A DNA stretch of 64,000 nt, taken from NCBI RefSeq assembly GCF_042477335.2, contig NC_091251.1, positions 33,372,501 through 33,436,500 of the forward strand. The letters run 5' to 3'. Each line of letters begins with the position of its first letter. Positions within the stretch are counted from its first letter, which is position 1. The DNA is from Ovis canadensis (lineage: Eukaryota; Chordata; Mammalia; Artiodactyla; Bovidae). Position numbers and translations under genes: made by a program. The notes beneath the pieces are model-generated. The model was not told the DNA's origin, ran no database searches, and worked only from the letters and a program-made list of their open reading frames with translations. Of this stretch, positions 63,465-64,000 are shown one piece after another.

Positions 63465-64000
63465 TGCTGGGTCTCAGATGGTGATACACGCAGCCTCTGT
63501 GTCTCTAGCCTACCCTGAAAATGTCAGATGGGGGGGACACCAAGTGACTCATGAATTTTTATACATCCCTGAATGCCCAGTACCTTTGTTAGGAAGAGAC
63601 TTGCTGTCTAAATTGGGGGCGCAAGTGACCTTTCCTCCCACGAAAGACCCACTGTTCGAGTGGGCTCAACCACCTATTTACTCTTCCTCTCGGTAACCCC
63701 TCAAGATGAATGGAGGTTGTCCGATCTCCCAGAAGGGAAACCGGATGGGCTAAACAGTCCAGAAAGAGAGTTAGCTCAACAATCCCCTGAGGTCTGGGCA
63801 GAAGACAACCCCCCAAGGCTTGCAAAACAAGTCCCACAGGTAATATAACTCAAACCCGGAACAGTTACGTCAGCACCCACCTTGGCCCTGCCAGACCTTG
63901 CTTAGCTATTTACTCTTTACGTGACTGAAAAGGACAAAGTGGCTATGGGAGTGTTGTCCCAGATTATGGGGAAATGGGACAGACCCGTGGCTTATCTCTA
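63465..64000 (+). pseudogene. Internally deleted pro-pol of the class I endogenous retrovirus
   Basis: The protease C-terminal half is readable ([19 protein letters not shown], 63570-63625); its N-terminal half with the catalytic aspartate is missing. After a short break comes the start of reverse transcriptase (VWAEDNPPRLAKQVPQVI, ending at a TAA at 63846). About 50 bp later the sequence matches the region after the RT catalytic core and before RNase H (LFTLYVTEKDKVAMGVL). The RT palm, where the catalytic YVDD-type box would be, is deleted. Pol continues past the window edge. Confidence 0.85.

Overview
This window is nuclear DNA from a ruminant, almost certainly a bovid. It is full of ruminant-specific retroposons (BovB LINE pieces, BovA/Bov-tA SINEs, tRNA-derived SINEs of the cetartiodactyl type) on a background of old mammalian MIR, L2, L1 and MER5 copies. 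The four protein genes are split by ordinary mammalian introns and lie in the order NRL(+), CPNE6(-), CARMIL3(-), DHRS4(-). This is the human 14q11.2 block read in the opposite direction. Cattle versus another bovid cannot be decided from the sequence alone.

Layout. 1-9.4 kb is repeat-rich flank ahead of NRL, with a possible NRL first exon near 7.5-7.7 kb. NRL (rod photoreceptor bZIP factor) has its two coding exons at 9488-11204. NRL and CPNE6 are tail to tail, with an RFX-type X-box between them. CPNE6 (neuronal copine, 15 coding exons, 557 aa) runs leftward from 19170 to 14491, with a non-coding first exon and TATA-like box near 20.5 kb. CARMIL3 (actin capping-protein regulator, 40 coding exons, 1373 aa) runs from 39487 to 22613. 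It carries a 22-copy G-rich minisatellite in one intron, one GC-AG intron, and an unexplained long open frame running into another intron. DHRS4 (peroxisomal short-chain dehydrogenase/reductase, 8 exons, 279 aa) runs from 52011 to 40789 and starts in a CpG-rich promoter.

Right end. From 52 to 64 kb I see no host gene. It holds old L1 3'-end pieces, SINEs, and a nested stack: a BovB LINE (5' end made of a 35-bp foldback, with a 59-bp segment copied from 2.2 kb upstream) is interrupted at 60519 by a class I (gammaretrovirus-like) endogenous retrovirus. That provirus has a 5' LTR, a tRNA-Gly-type primer-binding site, a pre-gag ORF, a broken gag and a heavily deleted pol, and is itself interrupted by a BovA2 SINE with a perfect 12-bp target duplication. 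The provirus runs off the right edge.

The genes do not form a pathway. They are a conserved block of independently regulated genes (retina, brain, brain/cytoskeleton, retinoid/carbonyl metabolism). I found no new functional system. The most interesting items are structural: the NRL C-terminal frame change, the unexplained open frame in a CARMIL3 intron, the G-rich minisatellite, and the odd insertion structures in the BovB/ERV stack. Exon borders were read by eye from GT/AG sites, continuous phase and remembered human orthologues; no alignment was run.
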